Positions 1 through 9,400 of a stretch of DNA of 37,897 nucleotides are shown one piece after another. Source of the stretch: Acidobacteriota bacterium (GTDB lineage: Bacteria > Acidobacteriota > Terriglobia > Bryobacterales > Bryobacteraceae); contig JAEZIJ010000046.1 of NCBI GenBank assembly GCA_023436715.1, positions 1 to 37,897 on the forward strand, given 5' to 3'. The notes beneath the pieces were generated by a model. That model saw only the letters and a program-made list of their open reading frames with translations. It was not told the origin of the DNA and made no database searches. Both the position numbers and the translations under genes were made by a program. Every line of letters starts with the position of its first letter. Position 1 is the stretch's first letter.

Positions 1-1
1 T

Positions 2-1219
2 GTCAGCGGTGAGATGATCGCCCAGGTCGGCACCATCTCCGCCAACGGCGATTCCACGATCGGCAACATCATCGCCGAATCGATGCAGAAGGTCGGCAAG
101 GACGGCGTCATCACCGTCGAAGAGTCGAAGACGATGTCGACCGAGCTGGACACCGTGGAAGGCATGCAGTTCGACCGCGGCTACCTGTCCCCCTACTTCA
201 TCAGCGATCCGGACCGGATGGAAGTCGTGCTCGAGGATCCGTACATCCTGATCCACGAGAAGAAGATCAGCAACATGAAGGACCTGCTCCCCGTGCTCGA
301 ACAGATCGCGCGGAGCGGCAAGCCGCTGCTCGTCATCGCCGAGGAAGTGGAAGGCGAAGCGCTGGCGACCCTGGTTGTGAACAAGCTGCGCGGCACGCTG
401 AACGCTTGCGCGGTGAAGGCTCCGGGCTTCGGCGACCGCCGCAAGGCGATGCTGGAAGACATCGGGATCCTGACCGGCGGCCGTCCGATCATGGAAGAGA
501 CCGGCATTAAGCTCGAAGGCGTGAAGCTGGACGACCTCGGCCGGGCAAAGCGCATCACGGTGGACAAGGACAACACGACCATCGTTGACGGCGCCGGCAA
601 GGCGCAGGCGATCCAGGGCCGCATTAAGCAGTTGCGCGCCCAGATCGAGGAGACCACCTCGGACTACGACCGTGAGAAGCTGCAGGAGCGGCTGGCGAAG
701 TTGGCCGGCGGCGTCGCGGTGATCAAGGTCGGCGCGGCCACCGAGACCGAAATGAAGGAAAAGAAGGCTCGGGTGGAAGACGCTCTGCACGCGACCCGCG
801 CCGCGGTTGAGGAAGGCATCGTTCCGGGCGGCGGCGTGGCCATGCTGCGCGGCTCCAAGGGACTCGCCGGTCTCAAGATGGCGGGCGATGAGCAGATCGG
901 TGTGAACATCGTCCTGCGGGCTTGCGAAGAGCCGCTCCGCCAGATCGTCGGCAACGCCGGCTATGAAGGCGCGATCGTGGCCGAGAAGGTTCGCTCGAAC
1001 GACAACATGAACTTCGGCTTCAACGCCGGCACGGGCGAGTACGAGGACCTGGTGAAGGCCGGCGTCATCGACCCGACCAAGGTGACCCGCACGGCGCTGC
1101 AGAACGCTTCGTCGATCGCTGCGCTGATGCTGACCACCGAGGCGCTGGTGGCTGAGATTCCGGAAAAGAAGCCGGCTCCGGCTGGTCCGGGCGGCCACGG
1201 CCCCGAGATGGACTACTAA
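2..1219 (+). CDS. groL: Chaperonin GroEL, 3' part (5' end outside window)
   Basis: Large subunit of the GroEL/GroES cytosolic folding chamber. The visible 405 residues match the family from just before the IAQVGTISAN block (about residue 149 in E. coli GroEL) to the C terminus. They include VEGMQFDRGYLSPYF, KAPGFGDRRKAMLEDI, the TSDYDREKLQERLAKLAGGVAVIKVGA region split over the apical/intermediate border, and VEDALHATRAAVEEGIVPGGG. The frame is open to the left edge, so the N-terminal equatorial part is missing only because the window starts here. The C-terminal tail is unusual: instead of a GGM-repeat tail it ends PGGHGPEMDY. No groES is visible and it may lie upstream. Identity is certain; whether it is the housekeeping copy or a paralogue cannot be told from the fragment. 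Confidence 0.98.
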   Translation, partial: VSGEMIAQVGTISANGDSTIGNIIAESMQKVGKDGVITVEESKTMSTELDTVEGMQFDRGYLSPYFISDPDRMEVVLEDPYILIHEKKISNMKDLLPVLEQIARSGKPLLVIAEEVEGEALATLVVNKLRGTLNACAVKAPGFGDRRKAMLEDIGILTGGRPIMEETGIKLEGVKLDDLGRAKRITVDKDNTTIVDGAGKAQAIQGRIKQLRAQIEETTSDYDREKLQERLAKLAGGVAVIKVGAATETEMKEKKARVEDALHATRAAVEEGIVPGGGVAMLRGSKGLAGLKMAGDEQIGVNIVLRACEEPLRQIVGNAGYEGAIVAEKVRSNDNMNFGFNAGTGEYEDLVKAGVIDPTKVTRTALQNASSIAALMLTTEALVAEIPEKKPAPAGPGGHGPEMDY

Positions 1220-1238
1220 GAAGCGACGTCAACTAGAA

Positions 1239-1281
1239 AGCCGTCCCGCGCCCTTCGGGGTTCGGGACGGCTTTTCTTTTT
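1239..1281 (+). terminator. Rho-independent terminator of groEL
   Basis: A perfect 10-bp stem, AGCCGTCCCG (1239-1248) with CGGGACGGCT (1263-1272), encloses a loop containing a second small CCC-TTC-GGG hairpin and is followed directly by TTTTCTTTTT. It starts 19 nt after the groEL stop. The next gene converges from the other side and ends at 1295, so the stem may also help stop minus-strand transcription, although the minus side has no good U tract. Confidence 0.9.
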
Positions 1282-1294
1282 GGCGTACGCGGTC

Positions 1295-2740
1295 TCAGCA
1301 GTTCGGACCGAAATCCTTCTCGAACGCGGCAACGAGGTTGGCGCCCCAATTGTCCTTCGGCTTGAGTTTCCCGGAGAAGAACCGCAGAACCGCCGGCTCC
1401 TCGTAGAAATCGAGGCCTTTGACGAGGTCGCGGTGATCGAGCAGCCACGCCAGCCGGTCCGCCGCGTACTCGATGTGCGACTTCGTGTACAGGCGCCGGG
1501 GCACGGCGAGGCGGGCGAGTTCGAGATCCGAGGGGACTTCGCTGCCGTCGGGGTCGCGGTCCATCGAAAGAGTCCCCCGTTCCATCGGGCGAGCGCCGGA
1601 GGCGAGGTAGATGGCCGCGGCCAACGCGCCCGCGGGGTAGTCGTAAGAGCCGAGGTGCGGCAGGAAGCGGCCGGCGTCTACGTGGCAGGCCAGACCGCCC
1701 GGAGGCGTTACGACCGGCACCTTCTTCTCGATGAGCAGGTTGACGAAGTACTTGATGAAGCTGGCAGCGGCGCTGGCGACCGTGACGTCGGTCATTTCGC
1801 GTATGCCGACGGCCATTGCCTCGATCTCGCGACTCGACATGCCGCCGTACGTGAAGAATCCTTCATAGAGCGGCAGCCAGGGCCGGATCGCCTCGAAATG
1901 CTTCTTGTCGTTCGTCGCGATGAGGCCTCCGCGCACGGCGCAGCTCTTCCGCCCCGAGAGGTAGCAGACATCGCAAAGGTTCATCATCTCGCGGATGATT
2001 TCCTCGATCGATTTATCCGCATAACCCTTTTCGCGGGTCTTGATGAAGTAGGCGTTCTCGGAAATCAGGCTGGCGTCGATCACTACCGGAATGCCGTGCT
2101 TGCCGCAGAGCGCGTTGATTTCGCGCAGGTTCGCCATCGAGAACGGCTGGCCTCCCAGCAGGTTCGTGGTGCACTCCATGCGGACAAAGGAGATCTTCGA
2201 TGGGCCATGCTCGGCGATGGTGCGCTCCAGTTTGGCGGGATCGAGGCAGCCCTTGAACGGATGGCAGCTCTGGGTGTTCAGCGCTTCATCGATGAACAAC
2301 TCGAGCACCGTGCCGCCCATCATGACGAAATGGGCCTTGGTGGTCGTGAAATGGTAGTTCATCGGGACGACATCGCCCTGCTTCACGTAGACCTTGGCGA
2401 GCAGGTGCTCGGCCGCGCGGCCCTGATGAACAGGGAGCACGTTCTTGAGCCCGAAAACATCGTTCACGGCGGCTTCGAGCTTGTAGAAGCTTTCGGAGCC
2501 GGCGTAGGCGTCGTCGGCGGTCATCATCGCGCCGAGTTGGTTGTCGCTCATCGCGTTGGTGCCGCTATCGGTGAGCATGTCCAGGAAGATATCCCTGCTG
2601 CGGAGCAGGAAGGTGTTGTAGCCGGCCTCCTCCATCGCGCGCAGACGCTCCGCGGCCGGCGCCAGCCGCATCTTCTGCACAATCTTGATCTTGTGCATTT
2701 CGATGGGAATTTCTTTCCCGTTGGTCAGCAAGATGTTCAT
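1295..2740 (-). CDS. Tyrosine phenol-lyase/tryptophanase-family PLP beta-eliminating lyase
   Basis: A 481-residue PLP enzyme of the family that splits tyrosine to phenol or tryptophan to indole, with pyruvate and ammonia. The aldimine lysine is K265 in LSGRKS, the pyridine-N aspartate D222, the phosphate-side Tyr Y79 in DDAYAGS, and the substrate-carboxylate Arg lies in VPRRLYT (415-416). Three positions are phenol-lyase-like rather than tryptophanase-like: FTTTK (131-135), MERG (386-389) and LRFF (452-455). The residue equivalent to Arg217 of Citrobacter tyrosine phenol-lyase, which contacts PLP O3', is Leu225 (IDASLISEN). The lysine before the catalytic Lys is Arg. There is a C-terminal extension of about 22 residues. 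The start is supported by CGGAG 7 nt before ATG. It converges on groEL. The family is certain; the substrate is not. Confidence 0.88.
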   Translation of the reverse strand: MNILLTNGKEIPIEMHKIKIVQKMRLAPAAERLRAMEEAGYNTFLLRSRDIFLDMLTDSGTNAMSDNQLGAMMTADDAYAGSESFYKLEAAVNDVFGLKNVLPVHQGRAAEHLLAKVYVKQGDVVPMNYHFTTTKAHFVMMGGTVLELFIDEALNTQSCHPFKGCLDPAKLERTIAEHGPSKISFVRMECTTNLLGGQPFSMANLREINALCGKHGIPVVIDASLISENAYFIKTREKGYADKSIEEIIREMMNLCDVCYLSGRKSCAVRGGLIATNDKKHFEAIRPWLPLYEGFFTYGGMSSREIEAMAVGIREMTDVTVASAAASFIKYFVNLLIEKKVPVVTPPGGLACHVDAGRFLPHLGSYDYPAGALAAAIYLASGARPMERGTLSMDRDPDGSEVPSDLELARLAVPRRLYTKSHIEYAADRLAWLLDHRDLVKGLDFYEEPAVLRFFSGKLKPKDNWGANLVAAFEKDFGPNC

Positions 2741-2929
2741 TTATTAACTCCGAGGAAAACAGGTATAACGCGGACACGACGGATGGCACGAGCACCAATC
2801 AGAGATTTACAAGTGCGCCCCCCAGCGCGGAGGCGAGGGAGTCTGCATGTCCGGGTTCCGAACTGTTATATCACGGCTGGGGAGCGACGCGGGCGAAAGA
2901 CTCTATATCGCGTTCACCCGCAAAGGGCG

Positions 2930-3340
2930 CTAGTAGATCGACCAAATCCCGGGAGCGGCCAGCTCGATCAGGTTGCCGTCGGGGTCGCGGAAGTAGAGGC
3001 TTGAGCCGCCGCGGGGCCAGGCGACTTCGCTTTCGATCGCGACCTCGTTGCGGGCCAGCCACTCCTTCCAGGGCTCGACTTCTTCTGCCCCAATCGCAAA
3101 CGCCATATGAAGCCGCCCTCCGCCCTGGTGCGCCGGGATAAGGCCGCCGCCGGTCGGAATCGCTTCGACCTTGCCCTTCCGGAAGAGCAGGAGCACCTGC
3201 CGCCCGGCCACGTTGAAGGCGCACAAGCGGTCGTCGAAGGTGAGCACTGTAAATCCGAAGATTCGCTCGTAGAAAGCGGCGGACCGCTCGAGGTCCGCGA
3301 CGTAAAGTGAGGTTTCCAGAACACCCGAAACGCTCGGCAT
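2930..3340 (-). CDS. VOC (glyoxalase/bleomycin-resistance fold) family protein
   Basis: A 136-residue single VOC domain with two beta-alpha-beta-beta-beta modules. The first begins ETSLYVADLERSAAFYERIFGF and the second contains SLYFRDPDGNLIELA, the typical closing strand with a metal-ligand Glu (E127). His78 (RLHMAF) is a second likely ligand. The usual first-module His is replaced around residue 11 (TSLYV), so the metal site may be incomplete or shared across a dimer. Proteins of this size act as lyases, dioxygenases or drug-binding proteins, and the substrate cannot be read from sequence. It is divergent from the tetR-efflux operon, 85 bp apart, so the palindromic operator at 3396-3411 could also affect it. 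That suggestion is inference. Confidence 0.85.
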   Translation of the reverse strand: MPSVSGVLETSLYVADLERSAAFYERIFGFTVLTFDDRLCAFNVAGRQVLLLFRKGKVEAIPTGGGLIPAHQGGGRLHMAFAIGAEEVEPWKEWLARNEVAIESEVAWPRGGSSLYFRDPDGNLIELAAPGIWSIY

Positions 3341-3385
3341 AACTCCAGGTTAGCGGACGCCTGAAAGGCGGGAAGGCACTCTGGA

Positions 3386-3415
3386 TTGATGACTGTACCG
3401 TCCGGACGGTATACT
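3386..3415 (+). promoter_or_regulatory. Promoter of the tetR-efflux operon
   Basis: A -35 element TTGATG (3386-3391), an 18-bp spacer and a -10 element TATACT (3410-3415) lie just before the tetR ATG at 3426. Transcription would begin around 3421-3423, leaving almost no 5' leader, and I see no Shine-Dalgarno sequence. The spacer is filled by the palindromic operator, which fits steric repression by the encoded TetR protein. Confidence 0.65.
3396..3411. promoter_or_regulatory. Perfect 16-bp palindrome, probable TetR operator
   Basis: TACCGTCC followed by GGACGGTA is an exact inverted repeat lying between the -35 and -10 boxes and overlapping the first bases of the -10 box. TetR-family regulators commonly bind such short palindromes in their own promoters. 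Autoregulation of the downstream efflux genes is inferred from position. Confidence 0.75.
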
Positions 3416-3425
3416 GGCTTTGCCG

Positions 3426-3980
3426 ATGGCGACGATCAACTCTAAAGACCGGATACTCGATGCCGCGGAGCGCGTTGTCCTGGAGCAGGGTGCCGCGCGT
3501 CTCACGCTCGATGCCGTCGCGCATCAGGCTTCGATGAGCAAGGGCGGGTTGCTATACAACTTCCCGAGCAAGGAGGACCTGATCCGCGGCATGGTGGCGC
3601 GCCTCACCGAGCGGTTTGACGCCGACCTGGAGCGCAGGGCCCATGAGGATCCGAAGATCGCCGGAAGGCACACGCGGGCGTACGTGGATGCCTGCTCTCC
3701 CGTCGCGCTCTCGACGCAGCACGACGCCGTTTGCGCAGGGTTGCTGGCCGCGGTAGCAACCAATCTTTCGCTGCTAGAGCCGCTCCGGAGCGCCGCAAGG
3801 GCGATGCAATCCAAGCTGACTGACGACGGCATCGACCCGGTGCTCGCCTCTATCGTTCGGCTCGCGGTGGACGGACTTTGGATGTCCGACCTGTTTGGAG
3901 TGGATCCTATGGACGAGAATCTGCGTATTCAGGTCTTGGAGCGGCTTCGCGCGTTAACGACAACGACGGGTGGTTTATGA
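3426..3980 (+). CDS. TetR/AcrR-family transcriptional repressor
   Basis: A DNA-binding repressor of about 184 residues. The N-terminal HTH reads KDRILDAAERVVLEQG, then LTLDAVAHQASMSKGGLLYNFPSKEDLI, the canonical TetR helix 1 to helix 4 pattern with the YNFPSKEDL signature. The C-terminal ligand domain resembles the TetR_C group that has a conserved LAVDGLWMSDLFG stretch near its end. The ATG at 3426 is preferred over a TTG two codons earlier. Its last bases overlap the next gene start (ATGA at 3977-3980), so it is the first gene of the efflux operon and most likely its repressor. The inducer is unknown. Confidence 0.93.
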   Translation: MATINSKDRILDAAERVVLEQGAARLTLDAVAHQASMSKGGLLYNFPSKEDLIRGMVARLTERFDADLERRAHEDPKIAGRHTRAYVDACSPVALSTQHDAVCAGLLAAVATNLSLLEPLRSAARAMQSKLTDDGIDPVLASIVRLAVDGLWMSDLFGVDPMDENLRIQVLERLRALTTTTGGL

Positions 3981-5308
3981 GAACGTGTTTCGTACTGCTT
4001 TTCTTCAGTGTGTGTTTCCGCATGGGGGCGGCGGACGATCCGCAGACTCCCGTAACCCTGGCCGATGCCGTGCGGATCGCGACCGAGCGGCATCCGGATG
4101 TGGGAAAGGCGCGGGCGGCGTCCGACGGGCTCAAGGGCAAGATCCGCGAGGTCCGGGCGCAGGCGCTTCCGGACGTGGCCATCCACAGCATGTTCATGCG
4201 GATGCGCGACCCCAGTCTGCTGAACGCTTCCGGCATCGACAAGTTCCCTCCTGAGCTGCGCGACGCGCTCGTTCCGAGCGGCGTGAACCTGTTCGATTAC
4301 AGACTCACCCTGAAGCAGCCGCTCTACACGGCGGGCAGGGTCGGGACGGCGCTGAGGCTGGCTTCGGTGGAGGCGGAAGGTTCGCTGGCGGAGATCGACC
4401 GAGCGGGGCAGGACGTCGCCTTAGAGGTGGTCAAGGCGTTCTACGCTCTGCTGTGGGCGCGGAAGTACGAGGAGCAGGTAGGCCAGACGCAGCGGCAGCG
4501 GCAGGCCCATGCGGAGATGGCGCGGCTGCGGTTCAGCAACGGCGTGGCCACCGAGGTGGACGCGCTGCGGCTCGAGGTGGCGGTGGCGAATGGCCTTCCG
4601 GAGGTCGCGCGGGCAAAGAACGCCGTCCGGCAGGCACGGGCGCTGCTCAACTACTACCTCGGCAGGCCGATCGAGGCGCCCACTCGGATTTCGGGCGACT
4701 TTCAGGAGAAGGCCTGGGAGGAGAACGACCTGGCAGCGCTGACGCGCGAAGCTTTCCGGCGCCGGCCTGAATTGAGCCGGCTCCGAATAGCGGAACGCAG
4801 CGCAGGGGCGCAAATGGACCTGGCCAGGTCGGAGAGCAAGATGCGGGCGGACTTGGTGGCGGATTACGGAATCATGTCACGGCTACCTTCGAACCTGATG
4901 AACTCGAAGTTTTCGCGGTGGGATTTCACGGTGAACTTTACGCTCCCGGTGTTCGACGGCTTCAAGCGAAGCGGGCTGGTAACGCAGGCGACGGCGGCTC
5001 AGCGCGCGGCGAGACTCGAACGGGAGAAGACCGAGGAGCAGGTGCGGCTGGCGCTCCAGCAGGGCATGGACGAGATCGCGGCGGCAACCGAGACGGTAAA
5101 CGCCGCACGCGCGAACGTCAAGCAGGCGCAAAAAGTGCTGGAGATGACGGAGGCCAACTACAAGTACGGCGCAGCGACGCCGCTGGACATTGTGGATTCG
5201 CAGGTCGCGCTTTCGCTGGCGCAGACCAACCTGCTGCGCGGGCTGCACGATTACACGATTGCGCGGGCCAGCCTCCGCTGGTCCATGGGCGAGACGCCCT
5301 GGGAGTGA
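3977..5308 (+). CDS. TolC-like outer-membrane efflux protein
   Basis: The outer-membrane channel component of a tripartite pump, 443 residues. It has a signal peptide (MRTCFVLLFFSVCFRMGAADD) followed by two OEP repeats rich in long amphipathic helices. Typical spots are LADAVRIATERHPDV near the N terminus, LKQPLYTAGRVGTALRLA, and the C-terminal mirror NFTLPVFDGFKRSGLV and LEMTEANYKYGAATPLDIVDSQ. The start is set by the ATGA overlap with tetR and by the signal peptide; a longer frame upstream would overlap tetR without sense. The following adaptor begins 4 nt after its stop, so the three pump genes are co-transcribed and translationally coupled. Confidence 0.93.
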   Translation: MRTCFVLLFFSVCFRMGAADDPQTPVTLADAVRIATERHPDVGKARAASDGLKGKIREVRAQALPDVAIHSMFMRMRDPSLLNASGIDKFPPELRDALVPSGVNLFDYRLTLKQPLYTAGRVGTALRLASVEAEGSLAEIDRAGQDVALEVVKAFYALLWARKYEEQVGQTQRQRQAHAEMARLRFSNGVATEVDALRLEVAVANGLPEVARAKNAVRQARALLNYYLGRPIEAPTRISGDFQEKAWEENDLAALTREAFRRRPELSRLRIAERSAGAQMDLARSESKMRADLVADYGIMSRLPSNLMNSKFSRWDFTVNFTLPVFDGFKRSGLVTQATAAQRAARLEREKTEEQVRLALQQGMDEIAAATETVNAARANVKQAQKVLEMTEANYKYGAATPLDIVDSQVALSLAQTNLLRGLHDYTIARASLRWSMGETPWE

Positions 5309-5312
5309 AACG

Positions 5313-6452
5313 GTGAGAACACTGGAATTCGCATTACTGACAACGGCTGCCGTGTTGCTCGCGGGGTGCCAGAAGAAAGAGGTGGCGGTAAGCGCGTCGG
5401 AGCCGGCTCCGGTGCGCGTGAGCGTCGTGCGCATCGAGACGCAGCCGTTTGCCGCCACGGTGGCGGTTACGGGCACGCTGGTGTCCAATTCGCGCGTCGA
5501 TGTGAAGGCGGAAACCACGGGGCGCGTGACAAGGTTCCCCAAGGAAGAGGGCGAAACCGTGACCGCGGGCGAGGCTGTGGCCTGGGTGGACGAGGAGAAC
5601 TACACGCTGGCGGCGCGGCAGGCGCAGGCCACGGTCGACGTGGCGGAGGCCGCGGTGGCGCGGGCGAAGGTGGCGGAATCGTACGGCCGTTCGGAACTGG
5701 AGCGCGCGCGCAACCTGGTGAAGTCCGGCGGAATTACGGACAAGGATCTGAAGGCGGCGGAACTCGCGGAACAGGACAGCCGCGCACAGACGAAGCTGGC
5801 AATAGCACAACTGGAACAGGCGAAGGCAACCCACGAGACCACGCAGAAGCGGCTGCGCGACACGGTAATCCGCGCGCCCGTTGCGGGCGAGATTCAGCGA
5901 AAACACATCAATAAAGGCGCATATGTCGAGCCGCCCACGGCCGTGCTTACGCTGGTTGATAACGGCCGGCTGGAGCTCGAGAGCCTGGTGCCTTCTTCTT
6001 CGATCGCGCCGATTCGCGCGGGGCAGAACGTGACCTTTACGGTGAATGCGTTTCCGGGTCAGACGTTCGAGGGGCGCGTGATTGAGATCAATCCGGCGGT
6101 GGATACCGATTCGCGGTCGGCGAAGGTGCGCATTCAGGTACACAATGCGGGCGGGAGGCTGAAGTCCGGCATGTTCGCGCAGGGCGAGGTGCTGACGGGC
6201 ATGGATCGGCAGGCGGTGGTGATTCCCGCCTCGGCGGTGTACCGCGAAGACCGCTCGGCGAAGGCATCGTATGTGTTCGTGGCGGAGAACGGCAAAGCGG
6301 AGCGCAGGCCGGTGCAGATCGGCCGGGAGCGCGATTCGAATCTGGAAATCGTGAACGGGTTGAAGCCGGGCGACACGCTCATCGCCGAACAGAGCATCGA
6401 ACTGGCAGAGGGCGTCCGCGTCGAAGCGACCGGGGCGAAAGCGGGGCAATAG
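5313..6452 (+). CDS. RND efflux periplasmic adaptor (membrane fusion protein), lipoprotein
   Basis: A HlyD/AcrA-type adaptor of 379 residues linking the RND pump to the outer channel. A lipoprotein signal ends in the lipobox LAGC with Cys19, so it is probably anchored by lipid. The barrel-sandwich hybrid starts at VAVTGTLVSNSRVDVKAET, followed by a long hairpin (about residues 95-185, rich in Ala, Glu and Lys), the lipoyl return IRAPVAGEIQRKHINKGAYV, and beta-barrel segments with RLKSGMFAQGEV. GTG at 5313 is chosen because it yields the lipoprotein signal, with GGGAG 8 nt upstream; a longer in-frame form would have a nonsense Arg-rich leader. It sits between the channel and the pump gene. Confidence 0.93.
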   Translation: MRTLEFALLTTAAVLLAGCQKKEVAVSASEPAPVRVSVVRIETQPFAATVAVTGTLVSNSRVDVKAETTGRVTRFPKEEGETVTAGEAVAWVDEENYTLAARQAQATVDVAEAAVARAKVAESYGRSELERARNLVKSGGITDKDLKAAELAEQDSRAQTKLAIAQLEQAKATHETTQKRLRDTVIRAPVAGEIQRKHINKGAYVEPPTAVLTLVDNGRLELESLVPSSSIAPIRAGQNVTFTVNAFPGQTFEGRVIEINPAVDTDSRSAKVRIQVHNAGGRLKSGMFAQGEVLTGMDRQAVVIPASAVYREDRSAKASYVFVAENGKAERRPVQIGRERDSNLEIVNGLKPGDTLIAEQSIELAEGVRVEATGAKAGQ

Positions 6453-6453
6453 C

Positions 6454-9400
6454 ATGTTCCTCAGCGACCTATCGATCAAGCAACCGGTCTTGGCCACGAT
6501 GCTGGCCGTGTCGCTCGTCGCGCTCGGGGTTTTTTCGTACCGCGAGCTGAGCATCGACCTGATGCCGAACGTCGAGATTCCGGTTTTAACCATACAGACG
6601 ATCTACCCGGGGGCGTCGCCGGTGACGGTGGAGCGGGAGGTCACCAAGAGAATCGAGGAGGCGGTCAACACGATCTCCGGCGTGCGGCACGTTTCCTCGA
6701 CGACGACCGAGGGGTTGTCGGTGGTTGTGGCGGAGTTCCGGCTGGGGACGAAGATCGAGACCGCGCAGCAGGACGCGCAGGCGAAGATCAACGCCATACG
6801 GTCGCAATTCCCGGCGGACATGAAAGAGCCCATCATCCAGAGGATCGATTTCAACGCGATGCCGGTGGTGTCGCTCGCGGTGGAGAGCAAAACGGCGGAC
6901 ATCAAAACGCTCTCGTCGCTGGCCGAGAAGGTCATCAAGAAACGGCTGGAGACCGTGCCCGGAGTGGGGCAGGTGAACCTGGTCGGGCTGGCGCGGCGCG
7001 AGATACAGATCCTGGTGGATCGCGAGAAGCTGCGCGCGTACGGGTTGACATACGCGCACGTTTCGGGTGCGCTCAGGCGCGAAAACATGGACCTTCCGGC
7101 GGGCAAGCTGGAGCAGGGCGAACGCGAGCCGCTGGTGCGCGTGACGGGCAAGTTCCGCTCCGTGGATGGATTTCAGAACCTGATCGTGGCCGTGCGAAAC
7201 GGGCGGCCGATTTTTCTTCCCGAAGTGGCGCGGGTGGTGGACGGCATCGAGGAGCGGCGGAGCGCGGCGCTGGTGGACGACCGGCCGGGCCTTTCGCTCG
7301 ACATCGTGAAGCAATCGGGCGCGAACACGGTTGAGGTGGCGGACGGAGTGGACAAGGCCGTCGCCTTGTTGAATCAGGAGCTGCCCGGGCACATACGGCT
7401 GCGCTCGGTGGTGGACCGCTCGATCTTTATTCGCGAATCCGTGGAGGACGTGAAGACGACGCTGGTGGTGGGCGGCCTGCTTACGGTGATGATCGTGTTC
7501 CTGTTCCTGAATAGCTGGCGATCCACTGTGATTACGGGGCTGGCGCTGCCGGTATCGGTGATCAGCACGTTCATGGTGATGCGCGCCCTGGGCTTCACGC
7601 TGAACATCCTGACGCTGATGGGACTCTCACTCGCGATCGGCTTGTTGATCGACGATGCGATCGTGGTGCGGGAGAACATCGTGCGGCACATGCACGCGGG
7701 CGCGGACCACTTCACGGCGGCGCGCGAGGCGACGGCGGAGATCGGGCTGGCCGTGATGGCGACGACGTTCACGATCATCGCCGTGTTCGTGCCGGTCGCG
7801 TTCATGGGCGGCATCATCGGGCGGTTCTTCTACCAGTTCGGCATCACGGTTGGTTTCGCGGTGTTGGTGTCTCTGTATGTGAGCTTCACGCTGGACCCGA
7901 TGCTTTCGTCACGCTGGTACGATCCAGCGGCAGACCCGGCAGCACCGCGGTCATGGTTCGGGCGCGGGTTGGGAAAACTGAACGACCAGGTGGACAGGCT
8001 GCGCGGTGTGGTGGGGGGCGCGCTGGGGTGGTCGCTCTCCCATCGCTGGGCAATCGTGGCGATCGCGGCCGTGGCGATATTTTCCAGCTTTTCGCTGTTC
8101 GGGCGGCTGGGCTCGGCGTTCATGCCTCAGGCCGACCCCGGGCAGTTCCAGGTGAGTTACAAGGCGAATCCGAGCATCAGCCTCGACCGGTCGATGGAGA
8201 TTGCACGGCAACTGGTAGCCGAGATTCGCGTCAATCCGGGAGTGGCGTACACGTATACTACGATCGGCGGAACGGGCGGCCAGCCGATCAACGAGGGCGC
8301 GATTTTCGTGCGTCTGAAGGACCGCAAGCTGCGCCCGCACTACATCCAGATCAAGGCCGAGATGCGCGAGCGGCTGAAGAGGTTTCGCGCGGTGCGCACG
8401 GCCGTGGTGGAGGCGGACCAGATGGAAGCCGAATCGCGGCCGGTGCAGCTTGTGCTGCGCGGGCAGGACCTTGCGAGAATGGGACCGCTCAGCCAGCAGT
8501 TGATGCGCGAAGTGCAAGCGGTGCCCGGCTCAACCGACGTGGATACGAGCGAAGAGGACCCGCGGCCCGAGGTGAAGGTGGAAATCGACCGCAAAGCGGC
8601 GGGCGACCTCGGGCTCGACCTGGGGACGGTGGCTTCGACCGTGCGCGGCCTGGTTGCCGGCGAGGTGGTCTCGCAGTTCGAAGACCCGGATGGCGATAGC
8701 TACGACGTGCGCCTGAGGATCGATCCGTCGCAGAGGAGCAACCGCGCGGACCTGCTCGGGCTCGACCTGCCAGGGCGCGCCGGTACGCTGATTCCACTCC
8801 GCCAGCTAGCGGGCATCGACATGGGCACGGCGCCCTCGAAGATTCGCCACCGCGATCTGATGCGCGAGATACGGATCAGCGCCAACACGCAGGGGCGCTC
8901 GCTCGGCGAAGTCGTGAACGACATCAAGCTGCGCCTGGCGAACGTGCCGATGCCGGCAGGCTACAGTGTCGGGTTCACCGGCGAATACGAAGACATGCGG
9001 GAAAGCTTCGGGTATGTCAGCCAGTCGCTCGTACTCGCGATCCTGCTGATCTATGCGATTCTGGCGTCTCAGTTCCGCAGCTTCCTTCAGCCGCTGGCGA
9101 TCATGCTCTCGCTGCCGCTCTCGCTGGTGGGCGTGGCGGGGATGCTGTACCTGGTCAAAGACACGATGAACATGATGTCGATGATCGGGCTGATTCTGTT
9201 GATGGGCCTGGTGACGAAGAACGCCATCCTGTTGGTGGACTTCGCGAACGTGCAGCGGCGCGAGGGAGCGTCGCGGCGCGATGCGTTGATAGAGGCTGCG
9301 CGGGTGCGGTTGCGGCCGATCATCATGACCACGCTGGCGATGATTTTCGGCATGCTGCCGCTGGCGTTCGAGTGGGGCTCGGGAGCGGAGTTTCGTGCGC

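Noticed and set aside
1280..3004. Long plus-strand frame of 574 codons opposite the PLP lyase
   Set aside because: It is antisense to a clearly recognisable enzyme, its product is Arg/Val/Ala/His-rich with no domain, and long antisense frames are expected in GC-rich genes.
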